From the NCBI GenBank assembly GCA_023150475.1, contig JAKLKU010000009.1, forward strand, positions 172,517 through 236,516: DNA of 64,000 nucleotides. The letters are read 5' to 3'. The number at the start of each line of letters is the position of its first letter. Within the stretch, counting starts at the first letter, position 1. Below, piece after piece: positions 46,626-55,937 of this stretch. A program made the position numbers and the translations under genes. This DNA is from Planctomycetota bacterium (lineage in GTDB: Bacteria > Planctomycetota > UBA1135 > GCA-002686595). Under the pieces are notes generated by a model. The model saw only the letters and a program-made list of their open reading frames with translations. It was not told the DNA's origin and ran no database searches.

Positions 46626-46718
46626 CCGGGACGATCGTCCCGGTCGAGTTGCGCCCTCTGGCGCGTTGCATTCCGGCCCGCGGCGCGCCACAAACGTCGT
46701 CCAAGGAGACCTGAATCG

Positions 46719-47621
46719 ATGAACGCGAAGATCCTGGACGGCAAAGCGATCGCGAAGAGTGTCCGCGAGGACGTGGCGCGGCGTGCGGCGGAACTCGCCG
46801 CGCGCGGGACCCGCCCGGGGCTCGCCGTCGTGCTCGTCGGCGACGATCCGGCAAGCCAGGTGTACGTCAAGAACAAGGACAAGGCCGCGCTCGAGGCCGG
46901 CTTCGCCGTGCGCACGCTGCGGAAGAGCGCGACGACGACGCAGGCCGAGTTGCTGGCGCTGGTGCGCCAGCTCAACGCCGACTCCACGGTGCACGGGATC
47001 CTCGTGCAGTTGCCGTTGCCGAAGCACCTCGACGCCGGTGCCGTCGTGCGCGCGATCGATCCGGCGAAGGACGTCGACGGACTGCATCCCGAGAACGTCG
47101 CCAAGCTCGTGCTCGGCGAACGTGGTCTCTTCCCGTGCACGCCGCGTGGCTGCATCGAGATCTGCGACCGTTCGGGGATCTCGCTCTCGGGCCGGCGGGC
47201 GGTGGTCGTCGGGCGCTCGATGCTGGTCGGCAAACCGCTCGGATTCATGCTGCTCGCGCGCGACGCGACCGTGACGCTCTGCCACTCCCGCACGAACGAT
47301 TTGCCGAGTGTCGTGCGCGACGCGGAGCTCGTGTTCGCGGCCGTCGGCAAGCCGGAACTCGTCCGCGGCGACTGGATCCGCCCCGGAGCGACCGTGATCG
47401 ACGTCGGCATCAACCGTCTGGCGGACGGCAAACTCGTCGGGGACGTGGCGTTTGCCGAGGCCTCCGCGCGCGCCGGCGCGATCACTCCAGTGCCGGGTGG
47501 CGTCGGACCGATGACGATCGCGATGTTGCTCGACAACACCGTCATCGCGGCCGCGCGCGCGGCCGGGATCGAGCTCCGTGCCGGACCTCTGGCCGCGGGC
47601 TCCGCGGCCGTGCGTGCATGA
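46719..47621 (+). CDS. folD: Methylenetetrahydrofolate dehydrogenase/cyclohydrolase FolD
   Basis: Bifunctional enzyme of one-carbon metabolism: oxidises 5,10-methylene-THF and hydrolyses methenyl-THF to 10-formyl-THF. 300 residues. Substrate motif [43 protein letters not shown], nucleotide loop [17 protein letters not shown], and [19 protein letters not shown]. The last residues are alanine-rich. It overlaps the rhomboid gene by ATGA, an uncommon neighbour. Confidence 0.97.
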   Translation: MNAKILDGKAIAKSVREDVARRAAELAARGTRPGLAVVLVGDDPASQVYVKNKDKAALEAGFAVRTLRKSATTTQAELLALVRQLNADSTVHGILVQLPLPKHLDAGAVVRAIDPAKDVDGLHPENVAKLVLGERGLFPCTPRGCIEICDRSGISLSGRRAVVVGRSMLVGKPLGFMLLARDATVTLCHSRTNDLPSVVRDAELVFAAVGKPELVRGDWIRPGATVIDVGINRLADGKLVGDVAFAEASARAGAITPVPGGVGPMTIAMLLDNTVIAAARAAGIELRAGPLAAGSAAVRA

Positions 47622-48454
47622 CGCGCACCTACGAAGATCCGCCGGAGTACCGCGAGTCGGGCAATGCGTCGCTCGGCTGGCCGAGCCTGACTCAGTTGGT
47701 GCGTTGGCTGATCTGGGTGAACGTCGGCGTGTTCCTCGCGCTGCTCGTCGCCAAGCTCGCGGCGCCGGAGCTCGAGCACGCCTTGCGCTCGCGCGTGTGG
47801 TTGGATCCGGTCGCGTGGCGCGAGGGTTTTCCGCTCGTGCCGGTGTGGCAAGTCGTCACGTACGGCTTCGTCCACAGCGCGAGCGACCCGTTCCACATCT
47901 TGTTCAACATGCTCGGGCTCTACTTCTTCGGCACGATGCTCGAGCGTGCGATCGGCTCACGGCGCTTGCTCGTGCTCTACGGAGTCGCGTTGGTGTTCGG
48001 AGGACTCGTGCACCTCGGCGCGGCGTTCGGCTTCGGCTGGGACGTGCCGGTCGTGGGGGCGTCGGGCGGCGTGCTCGCCGTGATCGTCGCGGCCGCGGTC
48101 TTGCGGCCGAACGAACGAGTGATCTTCATCGTCTTCCCGCTGACGCTGAAGATCCTCGCGATGATCATGGTCGGGCTCGACCTCTTCGGGCTCTTGACGC
48201 AGACCTCCGGCACCAAGGCGGTGCTCGTGCACTTGGCCGGCGCCTCGTGGGGATTTGCTGCGCTCAAGTTCGGATGGATCTGGGCGGATCCAGCGGCGCG
48301 TTGGCAGGAACGGCAGGAACGCAAGGTCGTCGAACAGCGCCAGAGCGACGAAGAGCGGCTCGACAAGCTGCTTCAGCAGATCCACGAGAAGGGCATGACG
48401 TCGCTCAGCGAACGCGATCGCGAGTTCCTGAAGCGCATGTCGAGCCGGCGCTAG
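47618..48454 (+). CDS. Rhomboid intramembrane serine protease
   Basis: 278 residues, six predicted helices, catalytic S149 in [13 protein letters not shown]205 in [11 protein letters not shown], and the H93/N97 oxyanion pair (FHILFNMLG). The cytoplasmic C-terminal tail is long, charged and helical ([20 protein letters not shown]). Substrates cannot be predicted. Start overlaps the folD stop by ATGA. Confidence 0.92.
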   Translation: MTRTYEDPPEYRESGNASLGWPSLTQLVRWLIWVNVGVFLALLVAKLAAPELEHALRSRVWLDPVAWREGFPLVPVWQVVTYGFVHSASDPFHILFNMLGLYFFGTMLERAIGSRRLLVLYGVALVFGGLVHLGAAFGFGWDVPVVGASGGVLAVIVAAAVLRPNERVIFIVFPLTLKILAMIMVGLDLFGLLTQTSGTKAVLVHLAGASWGFAALKFGWIWADPAARWQERQERKVVEQRQSDEERLDKLLQQIHEKGMTSLSERDREFLKRMSSRR

Positions 48455-48527
48455 AGCCTGCGCCAGAGCGCCGTTGGAGCCGCGCTGGAAACGGGGCTCT
48501 TCGGCGCGGCGGCAGCCGTCCGCGCGA

Positions 48528-48557
48528 TTGTCCGGACGGGCGGCGGGTCGGTAGACT
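48528..48557 (+). promoter_or_regulatory. Promoter of the large exported protein
   Basis: TTGTCC (48528-48533), an 18-base spacer and TAGACT (48552-48557), 91 bases before the ATG of the next gene. Confidence 0.55.
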
Positions 48558-48647
48558 GCGCCACTTCAACCGGGCCCGTGGCGCGCGGCGGGACAAGCCC
48601 CCAGGCGACAGCGGAGCCCTCAGCGCACCCTTCGTCCTACGCCAGCC

Positions 48648-50768
48648 ATGCAGTCCACGCGGTTCGTGCGTCCGGTCCTCGCGCTCGTCTTCCTCTGTGC
48701 GTTCGCTCTGTGCGCCGCCAGGCCTGCGGCGGCGCAGGACCGTTACGCGGAGTTCCAGACGAAACTCGCCGAGCTCATCAAGGTCGACGACAAGGAAGGC
48801 CTCGCCAAGCTCGTCAAGAGCTACCAAGAAGAGGCCGAGCGCCACGTCGCCGAGCTTTGCTGGCGCATCCGACCGATCCCGTCGGACGCGAAGAAGCAGA
48901 TCGCCGCGCTCGATCCGGCGTGGCAGACCGTGTTCGCGAAGTCGAACTACGTCAACAAGATGTTCGGCTACTACTCGCAGCTCGGGACGAACTCGTGGAA
49001 GCAGTGGGCGCCCGCGAAGGAGAAGCTCGACTCGGTCCTGCAGCGCTTCGACGAGAACCTGAAAGGCGCGCGCGATCCCGCCGTGTGGGACGACATCGGT
49101 TCGGCGAGCGAAGCCGTCGCGGCGGACTTCGATGCCGTGAACGATCACTACTACGCGGCGCAGTCGTGGCTGACGGCGGCGATCTGCTTCGACGAGAACT
49201 ACCGCGACAAGACGAAGGGCGCGATCGACTACGCGCGCGCGCTCCGAGCGTACGACGAAGCTCGACGGCACTACCTCTACGTGGAGTTCAACGGCGCGCG
49301 CTTCGATCAGGTGCGCACGCGGCTCGCCCAACTGAGCGAGAAAGCCGCCCCGCAGCGGCCGACGGGCAACGAGCCCGGCAAGGGCGGCGGCGAAGCCGGC
49401 AAAGGCAGTGAACCCGAGAAGGGCGGCGAGCCGGAGAAAGGCGGCGAAGCCGGGGGCAAAGGGCAGGACGGTGCGCCGGGGCTGCCGGCTGGCGCCGTCT
49501 CCGTGCCGCTCACGTTCGAGATGGTGGAAAAGCTCGAGACGTTCGTCCGCCCGCACTTCCACACCGACGACGTCTACCAGATGTGGCGGCCGATCCAGTT
49601 CCTCGAGAACGGCAACGTGCAGTCGCTCGATCTCGTGGCGCCGAGCCCGAAGTTCCGCCGCGTCACGTCGTCGCAGTTCGAAGTCGATCAGGACGGCGAC
49701 GGCACGTACGACAAACAAGTCGCGATCACCGGCAACCGCCAGCCGTTGACGATGGTCCTCGGCAGCGGCGAGACCCAACGTCCGTGGGGCTTCCTGTTCA
49801 CGATCGGCCTCGAGAAGGACATCTACCAAGGCCTGCAGGTGCACCTCGGGCCGCAGGACAAGGGGCTCAGCGTCTACATGGCCGGCGGCGCGAGCATGGT
49901 CGGCAAGTTCGGCGAGATCGCGCTGCGCGTGATCGACGACGACATGAACGGCGTCTACGGCAACTGGCCGCAGACCTGGGGCCACATCGGTCTGACTTCG
50001 AACGCGTTCCAACCCGAGATGGATTGTGTCGTGATCGGCGCCGAGAAGCGCGCGCGGCCGTGGAGCGAGTACCAACAGATCGCGGGCAAGTGGTACCAGT
50101 TCACGAACCAGAAGTACGGCACCGAATTGCACGTCACTCCGGCCGAAGTCGAGACCGGCACGATCAAGCTCGACTTCAAAGGACCGAACTGGCCGACCTG
50201 GCTCGTGTTGCGGGGCAGCGGTCGATTCGAGAACACGTTCATCGACGTCGCGGCGGACGGCAAGAAGGGCGTCGCCGTCCCGGTCGGTCAGTGGTCGCTC
50301 TACTACGGCGACATCCGCAAGGGCGCGAAGCAGCAGACCACCAAGTGCTTGATCCTGCCGCCCGCGGACCCGAAACCGTGGACGGTCGACGGCGGCAAGG
50401 AACTCGTGCTGCGACTCGGCGAGCCGTTCCGCTTCGACTTCAAGTTCGAGAACCTGGGCGACAGCGTCAAGGTGCTCGGGCAGACGGTCGCCGTGCTCGG
50501 CAAGGAGGGCGAACGCTACGAGCGACTGTGGAACTGCGTCGTCTCGCCGGAGTGCGAGTGGCGCAAGGCCGGCACGAAGAAGGGCGGCAAGCCCGAGAAG
50601 ATGCTGCACATGCTCGATCCGCTCGATCCGAACATCTGGACGGCGGTGTGGAAGCCGCTCGACCTCGTGATGGCGATGAAGGAACAGATCGAGAAAGTCG
50701 AAGTGCACATGTTCGAGAAGAAGCACAAGTTCTTCGGAGCGATCGATTCGCCGTGGCTCGGCGAGTGA
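48648..50768 (+). CDS. Large exported protein of unknown function
   Basis: 706 residues with a signal peptide (LALVFLCAFALCAARPAAAQ). Residues about 25-225 are helical and TPR-like (YYAAQSWLTAAICFDENYRD, YARALRAYDEARRHYLYVEF). Then a low-complexity linker of G-E-x-E-K-G-G units (about 40 residues). The C-terminal half is beta-rich, with DQDGDGTYD (a calcium-loop-like or EF-like motif), VIDDDMNGVYG (another D-x-D-x-N-G motif), and FENTFIDVAADG. No family name is evident. It has its own promoter and is followed by serS with a 43-base gap, so it could be cotranscribed. Confidence 0.7.
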   Translation: MQSTRFVRPVLALVFLCAFALCAARPAAAQDRYAEFQTKLAELIKVDDKEGLAKLVKSYQEEAERHVAELCWRIRPIPSDAKKQIAALDPAWQTVFAKSNYVNKMFGYYSQLGTNSWKQWAPAKEKLDSVLQRFDENLKGARDPAVWDDIGSASEAVAADFDAVNDHYYAAQSWLTAAICFDENYRDKTKGAIDYARALRAYDEARRHYLYVEFNGARFDQVRTRLAQLSEKAAPQRPTGNEPGKGGGEAGKGSEPEKGGEPEKGGEAGGKGQDGAPGLPAGAVSVPLTFEMVEKLETFVRPHFHTDDVYQMWRPIQFLENGNVQSLDLVAPSPKFRRVTSSQFEVDQDGDGTYDKQVAITGNRQPLTMVLGSGETQRPWGFLFTIGLEKDIYQGLQVHLGPQDKGLSVYMAGGASMVGKFGEIALRVIDDDMNGVYGNWPQTWGHIGLTSNAFQPEMDCVVIGAEKRARPWSEYQQIAGKWYQFTNQKYGTELHVTPAEVETGTIKLDFKGPNWPTWLVLRGSGRFENTFIDVAADGKKGVAVPVGQWSLYYGDIRKGAKQQTTKCLILPPADPKPWTVDGGKELVLRLGEPFRFDFKFENLGDSVKVLGQTVAVLGKEGERYERLWNCVVSPECEWRKAGTKKGGKPEKMLHMLDPLDPNIWTAVWKPLDLVMAMKEQIEKVEVHMFEKKHKFFGAIDSPWLGE

Positions 50769-50811
50769 TGGGGCAGAAAAACACGCGATCCGCAACGGGA
50801 GGAGACCACTC

Positions 50812-52089
50812 GTGCTCGACCTGAAGTTCATCCGCCAGAATCCGGACGCCGTCAAAGCCGGCGCCGCGAAGAAGCGCATTCCGTGCGACGTCGACGGGTT
50901 GCTCGCGCTCGACGCCAAGGTGCGCGCGTTGACCGCCGAAGTCGACACGCTGCGCGCGAAGCAGAACGCTCTCGGCAAGGACGTCGCGAAGGCGGCTCCG
51001 GCCGACCGCGCGAAGCTCGTCGCCGAGCTCTCCTCGATCAAGGCGGGACTGAAAGAGAAGGAAGAGACCCTCGCCGCCCAGCAGAACGACCTCGCCGCTC
51101 GGCTGTTGCGGGTGCCGAACGTTCCCGCCGCCGAAGTGCCCGAAGGCAAGGACGACACCGAGAACGTCGAAGTCAAACGGTGGGGCGAGCCGAAGGCCGC
51201 CGCCGCGACGCCGCGCGACCACGTCTCGCTGTGCGAAGCTCAAGGTTGGCTGGACGTCGAACGCGCCGGACGCATCTCGGGGTCGCGCAACTACTTCCTC
51301 TTCGGCGACCTGTCGCTGCTCGAGACGGCCGTCATGCGCTACGCGCTCGACTTGATGGTCGCCCGCGGCTTCACGGCGCTCTCCGTGCCGACGTTGGTGC
51401 GCAGCGACGTGATGGTCGGGACCGGCTACTTCCCCGGCGGCGAAGAGCAGGCGTACCGTTGCGACGAACGCGACGACCTCTGCCTCGTCGGCACCGCCGA
51501 AGTCCCGGTGACCGCGTTGCACATGGGCGAGATCCTCGATCCCGCCTCGCTGCCGAAGCAGTACGTCGCGCTCTCATCGTGCTACCGCCGCGAAGCGGGC
51601 GCCGCAGGCAAGGACACGCGCGGACTCTACCGCGTGCACCAGTTCCAGAAAGTCGAGCAAGTGGTCGTCGACGTCGCGGACGCAGCACGTTCGCTCGAAC
51701 ACCACCACACGATCGTCGCGAACGCGGAAGCGCTGCTCCAGTCACTCGAACTGCCTTACAGGATCGTCAACGTGTGCGGCGGCGATCTCGGCGCGCCGCA
51801 GATCCAGAAGTTCGACATCGAGACTTGGATGCCGTCGCGCGGCGGCTACGGCGAGACGCACTCGGCGTCGCGCTTCCACGACTACCAAGCGCGACGGCTC
51901 GATCTGCGCTACCGCGATGCGGAGGGCAAGGTGCGCCACTGCCACACGTTGAACAACACCGTGGCCGCGAGCGCGCGCATGTTGATCGCGTTGGTCGAGA
52001 ACCACCAACGACCCGACGGCACCGTGTGGGTTCCGTCTCCGCTCCGGCCGTATCTCGGCGGACGCGAGTTCCTCGGACGGAAACTCTGA
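50812..52089 (+). CDS. serS: Seryl-tRNA synthetase
   Basis: Charges tRNA-Ser and tRNA-Sec. 425 residues from a GTG at 50812 preceded by GGGAGGAG. N-terminal coiled coil (KVRALTAEVDTLRAKQNALG) binds the long variable arm; class II motifs: motif 2 ALSSCYRREAGAAGKDTRGLYRVHQF and motif 3 near the end (TVAASARMLIALVENHQ). A tRNA-Ser gene also lies in this window. It converges on the gsp operon. Confidence 0.97.
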   Translation: MLDLKFIRQNPDAVKAGAAKKRIPCDVDGLLALDAKVRALTAEVDTLRAKQNALGKDVAKAAPADRAKLVAELSSIKAGLKEKEETLAAQQNDLAARLLRVPNVPAAEVPEGKDDTENVEVKRWGEPKAAAATPRDHVSLCEAQGWLDVERAGRISGSRNYFLFGDLSLLETAVMRYALDLMVARGFTALSVPTLVRSDVMVGTGYFPGGEEQAYRCDERDDLCLVGTAEVPVTALHMGEILDPASLPKQYVALSSCYRREAGAAGKDTRGLYRVHQFQKVEQVVVDVADAARSLEHHHTIVANAEALLQSLELPYRIVNVCGGDLGAPQIQKFDIETWMPSRGGYGETHSASRFHDYQARRLDLRYRDAEGKVRHCHTLNNTVAASARMLIALVENHQRPDGTVWVPSPLRPYLGGREFLGRKL

Positions 52090-52170
52090 GCGGACGGCCG
52101 CCGAGTCGGCGCGGACCGAGCTTGGGCTCGCCGGGCCCCGACGTACTGGGCCCGTGCGCACGCGAGCCGG

Positions 52171-53010
52171 TCACTTCTGCTCGCCGGGGGTCTCGGTTCC
52201 GCCGCCCGAGCCCGCGTTCCCGGCGTCGGTCGTGGCACCTTCGGAGACCGGCGGATTGATGACGGGGATCTTCGGGCGCACTTCCGCGTTCACGGCTTCG
52301 AGCATGTAGTCGGGGAAGCGGATCGAGCGCTTGTAGGTCATCGTCCGCTTGTCGACCGGCGCGATCGCGAGCTGCTCGCGCATGATGCGCGGTTCGAGTT
52401 CGAGCGTGAGCTCGATTTCGATGCGTTTCGGCAAGCCGGTGTTCTCGTCACCCTTCACGGCGCACCACGTCTCGAGCGGCTCCGCGTCGGGCCCATCCTC
52501 GTCGAAGAGCTTCACGTCGAAGTGCTTCACGCGATCGTGCAGGAAGGTGTACTGCCCTTCGTCGAACGGCTCTTCGTCGACGCCGAGGGACTCGCGGCGA
52601 TAGAGCTCGAGGAAGTTGTCGTCGGTCGGGCTCGGGCGCAGGACGTAGCCGACTTCGTTGTAGTCGGCGCGCACGTAGCGATCTTGTTGCGTGATCAGCA
52701 CCGGCGTCAGCGACTGCGTCGCCGCCACGAAGTCGAGCGAGTCCGCGTCGAGACCGTACACGACGCGGTTCTTCACGCGCAGGATCTCGTCCTTCGGCCG
52801 GCCGTAGAAGTAGATCGCGCGCAAGTCGCGTTCGACCAAATCGAGGATCGCGGGGCCGGCGAGCTGCGTCTCCTGGATGTTGTGCACCGTGTCACGGCTG
52901 GTCCGCGCAGCGTTCAGGATCTGGAGCATCGCGAGCATCATGCCCGCCATGATCAGCAGCACGACGAGCACTTCGACGAGCGTGAAACCTCCGCGGCGCG
53001 ACCGCGTCAT
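52171..53010 (-). CDS. gspJ: Type II secretion minor pseudopilin GspJ-like
   Basis: 279 residues from ATG 53010 (MTRSRRGGFTLVEVLVVLL), with the prepilin cleavage site G|FTLVE and a hydrophobic helix. The rest is a beta-rich minor pseudopilin body with the general GspJ order; the C-terminal tail is a serine/glycine-rich stretch. Assigned J by position as the last of the pseudopilin genes and by size; K is not seen. Overlaps gspI by ATGA. Confidence 0.8.
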   Translation of the reverse strand: MTRSRRGGFTLVEVLVVLLIMAGMMLAMLQILNAARTSRDTVHNIQETQLAGPAILDLVERDLRAIYFYGRPKDEILRVKNRVVYGLDADSLDFVAATQSLTPVLITQQDRYVRADYNEVGYVLRPSPTDDNFLELYRRESLGVDEEPFDEGQYTFLHDRVKHFDVKLFDEDGPDAEPLETWCAVKGDENTGLPKRIEIELTLELEPRIMREQLAIAPVDKRTMTYKRSIRFPDYMLEAVNAEVRPKIPVINPPVSEGATTDAGNAGSGGGTETPGEQK

Positions 53011-53561
53011 TGGGCGCCTCCGTCCGGCGCGGCGCCGCCCGAGGAACTCGACTCTTCCTCGCTCGGGTGCACTTGTTTCCACGGCACCCACTTCTCGAAG
53101 ACGAGTTCGTTCTTGCCGGGTTCGTCGCCGATCTGCGGGAACACGACCTTGATCTGGATCCGCTCGTACGGCTGCTCCGCGCCTTCTTCGTCCTCTTCTT
53201 CGCGCTTGTCGAGCTCTTCCTGCGTGTTCCAGTTGTCGAAGTTGCCGCCCGCACGATCGTTGTTCGAACGGAAGTTCCGTTCGCCGAGCACCGCTTCGAA
53301 CGTGAAGTCCGGATACCCGTCGTCGGCGTACGTGCCTTCGAGCCGCTCGTCGTTGATCTCGTCGACGAAGAGGCCGCTTTCGATGCCGGCGAGCGTGCGC
53401 AGCGCGAGTTCTCGGGCAACGCGCTGATTGCGCGTGTGCGCAGCGAGCAGTTTCGCTTCGTTGATGCCTTGGAGCACGAAGACGAGGATCAAGCCGACGA
53501 TCGCGATCGTCACGGCGACTTCGGCGAGCGTGAAACCGCTCGTGCCGGACCGCACACGCAT
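53007..53561 (-). CDS. gspI: Type II secretion minor pseudopilin GspI-like
   Basis: 184 residues with the prepilin motif SGFTLAEVAVTIAIVGLIL. The sequence then has an acidic central part (NTQEELDKREEEDEEGAEQ) and a serine/glycine-rich end. Assigned I by gene order. Overlaps gspJ by ATGA and starts 2 bases after gspH ends. Confidence 0.75.
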   Translation of the reverse strand: MRVRSGTSGFTLAEVAVTIAIVGLILVFVLQGINEAKLLAAHTRNQRVARELALRTLAGIESGLFVDEINDERLEGTYADDGYPDFTFEAVLGERNFRSNNDRAGGNFDNWNTQEELDKREEEDEEGAEQPYERIQIKVVFPQIGDEPGKNELVFEKWVPWKQVHPSEEESSSSGGAAPDGGAQ

Positions 53562-53563
53562 GG

Positions 53564-54151
53564 TCAGCTCCCGAAGTCGGCGTCTTTCGCCGGTTCGCGA
53601 CGGAAGACGCCGTCGTGGAAGGAGATCAGACCGGTGAGCGCCTGCACTTCGATCGTGAAGACGGAGTCGTACTGCTTCTGTTCCAGCACGATCGTGTGAT
53701 CCGTGGCGGCGCCGAGCGGATCGAAGCGCACGGTGACTTGGCCACGCGACACCGGTTCGCCGTTGACGGTGATCTCGCGGAACTCGACGCCTTCCGGCAA
53801 TGGCACGAACGGCTGCGCGAGGCGGTCTTCGGCGCGCATCGCGAGACCACCGGTCGGGCCGCCTACGAACGGTGTGACCACGCGATAGCCGCGTGGGTGC
53901 GAGTCCGCGTCCTCGAAGTAGTACTCGATCCAGAACGGCTGACTGCGCGCGATCGCTTCGGAGCGCGTCTCCTGCAGCGTCGCCGCGAGCTCGCGCACGG
54001 CCGAATTGAGCACCGATGCCGGCACCAGCGCTTCGTAGGAGACGAACGCCACCGAGGCCATCAAGCCGAGGATGACCATGACGCCGAGCAGCTCGATCAG
54101 CGTGAAGCCACGTCGCGCGTGGCTCGCGATCCGCTCGAGCTTGCGTGCCAT
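53564..54151 (-). CDS. gspH: Type II secretion minor pseudopilin GspH-like
   Basis: 195 residues with the prepilin motif RRGFTLIELLGVMVILGLMAS and the GspH-type mid segment LAATLQETRSEAIARSQPFWIEY. Two bases before gspI. Confidence 0.85.
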   Translation of the reverse strand: MARKLERIASHARRGFTLIELLGVMVILGLMASVAFVSYEALVPASVLNSAVRELAATLQETRSEAIARSQPFWIEYYFEDADSHPRGYRVVTPFVGGPTGGLAMRAEDRLAQPFVPLPEGVEFREITVNGEPVSRGQVTVRFDPLGAATDHTIVLEQKQYDSVFTIEVQALTGLISFHDGVFRREPAKDADFGS

Positions 54152-54165
54152 GGTCGCACCGGGCG

Positions 54166-54594
54166 CTACTTGCGCTCGCGGATGGAGTCGCTGTCGATGT
54201 CGGCGTCTTCGCCTTCACCGCCCGGCATGCCGTCCTTGCCGTAGCTGTAGATGCGGTACTCGCTGCCGTTGGTCTCGTACTGGTATTCGTTCTTCCAAGG
54301 GTCCTTCGGCATGGTCTTGGCGTCGATGTACCGGTGCCCGTTCGGGTCCGGCTCGATCAGGACATCCAGTCGGTCCGGCAGCTTGCCGCCGTTGTTGATC
54401 TGGTACTGCTTGATGCCGTCGACCAGCGACGCGATGTCGACCTTGACGATCTCGGAGTTCGCCTTGAAGAGGTAGCCGACGACGTTCGGCACGACCAGAG
54501 TCGCGAGCAGGCCGAGGATGACGATCACCACCATCAGTTCGGCGAGCGAGAAGCCGGCGCGGCGCGCGCGGCGGACGTTCGTGTGGAGCTTCAT
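54166..54594 (-). CDS. gspG: Type II secretion major pseudopilin GspG
   Basis: 142 residues, prepilin site after G14 with Glu at position 5 of the mature protein (G|FSLAELMVV). DPWKNEYQYE and the acidic end (GEGEDADIDSDSI) match the calcium-binding C-terminal loop of GspG. It builds the shaft of the pseudopilus. Confidence 0.92.
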   Translation of the reverse strand: MKLHTNVRRARRAGFSLAELMVVIVILGLLATLVVPNVVGYLFKANSEIVKVDIASLVDGIKQYQINNGGKLPDRLDVLIEPDPNGHRYIDAKTMPKDPWKNEYQYETNGSEYRIYSYGKDGMPGGEGEDADIDSDSIRERK

Positions 54595-54647
54595 GGGTTG
54601 CCTCGATTCGCCCGCGACGTGCGGGAATCGTTGTCCTTCGGTGTGGT

Positions 54648-55925
54648 TCAGATCTGGCCGACCTTGAGGATCGGCAGCACGATGGAGATGACGATGTAGC
54701 CGACGACGCACGCGAGCACGACGATCATGATGGGCTCGAGCACGCTCGTCAGACGTTCGGTGGTGACCTGTATTTCCTCGTCGTACGCGGTGCCGATGCG
54801 TTGCAGCATCTGCTCGACTTCGCCGGACTGCTCGCCGACGGCGATCATGTAGCCGACGGTCGGCGGGAAGACGTTGGTCGCCTTGAGCGGGGTCGCGATG
54901 TCGGTGCCTTCGACGATCTTCGAGCGCACGAATTCGGTCGCGTCGGCGATCACGCGGTTGCCGACGACGTTGCGCGTGATCTCGAGGGAATTGACGACGG
55001 GCACGCCGCTCGCGAGCAGGGTCGACAGCGTGTGCGTGAAGCGCGCGATCGCCTGCTTGCGCAAGAGGTCGCCGATCACGGGCACGCGGAGCAGCAGTCG
55101 GTCGAAGAAGAGCCGTCCGTTCGCGGAGCGGTGGTAGATGCGCTCGATCACGAACGATACCGCCGCGATCGCGAGCAAGCCGAGCCACCAGTAGTTCTTG
55201 AAGACGTCGCTGACGACGACGAGCACGCGCGTCGGGCCGGGCAGCGTCTTGCCCTGGTCGATCAGCATGCTCGTGATCTTCGGCACGACGAACGCCATCA
55301 GGATCGACACGACGATCGTGCCGATGCCGAGCATGATCGCCGGGTAGGTCAGAGCGGCGACCACGCGGCGGCGCAGCTTGCGTTGCGCGGACATGTAGTC
55401 GGCGAGGCGCGTGAACACGACGTCGAGGTTGCCCGTCGCTTGGCCGGCGCGGACCATGTTCACGTAGAGCTCGGTGAACCAGCCGGGATGCTCGGCGAGT
55501 GCGTCGGCGAGCGACAGACCTTGGCTCACGCGTTCGCGCAGTTCGCGGAACACGGTCTCCGCGCGGCGGTTCTCCGACTGTTCGATCAACGCCCGCAGAC
55601 ACTCGGTCAGCGGGATGCCTGCGCCGAGCATCGTGCCCATCTGGCGCGTCGCCGCGGCGACGATTTCCTGGTTGGCGCCGGTCGGAGTCGTGTCGACGCT
55701 GCGCAGCGACTTCAGTTTCTCGACGAACGCCGACTTCGCCGCGGGCTTCGAGCCGTCCTTGGCGTCGACGCGCGTGCGCCGGCCGCCCTTGACCTCGTGG
55801 ATCTCGCTGACGAGCACGTTGTCGCGCCGCAGCCTGGTGCGTGCTTCACGTGCCGTGTCGGCGTCGATCACTCCGGTCGTGGTGCCGCCGCCCGCGACAT
55901 AGGCCTTGTACTCGAAGATCGGCAT
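54648..55925 (-). CDS. gspF: Type II secretion inner-membrane platform GspF
   Basis: 425 residues with three membrane helices and two cytoplasmic helical domains (MGTMLGAGIPLTECLRALIEQ, MVRAGQATGNLDVVFTRLADY, and the second copy ending MIAVGEQSGEVEQMLQRIG). Works with GspE to move pseudopilins. It starts 12 bases after gspE ends. Confidence 0.95.
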   Translation of the reverse strand: MPIFEYKAYVAGGGTTTGVIDADTAREARTRLRRDNVLVSEIHEVKGGRRTRVDAKDGSKPAAKSAFVEKLKSLRSVDTTPTGANQEIVAAATRQMGTMLGAGIPLTECLRALIEQSENRRAETVFRELRERVSQGLSLADALAEHPGWFTELYVNMVRAGQATGNLDVVFTRLADYMSAQRKLRRRVVAALTYPAIMLGIGTIVVSILMAFVVPKITSMLIDQGKTLPGPTRVLVVVSDVFKNYWWLGLLAIAAVSFVIERIYHRSANGRLFFDRLLLRVPVIGDLLRKQAIARFTHTLSTLLASGVPVVNSLEITRNVVGNRVIADATEFVRSKIVEGTDIATPLKATNVFPPTVGYMIAVGEQSGEVEQMLQRIGTAYDEEIQVTTERLTSVLEPIMIVVLACVVGYIVISIVLPILKVGQI

Positions 55926-55937
55926 CGCGGTTCGACT

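Noticed and set aside
52134..52154. GGGCCC palindromes between serS and gspJ as a terminator
   Set aside because: The two GGGCCC are each self-complementary and the spacing and context do not give a convincing stem-loop; nearby CGAGC/GCTCG pairing is only five base pairs.
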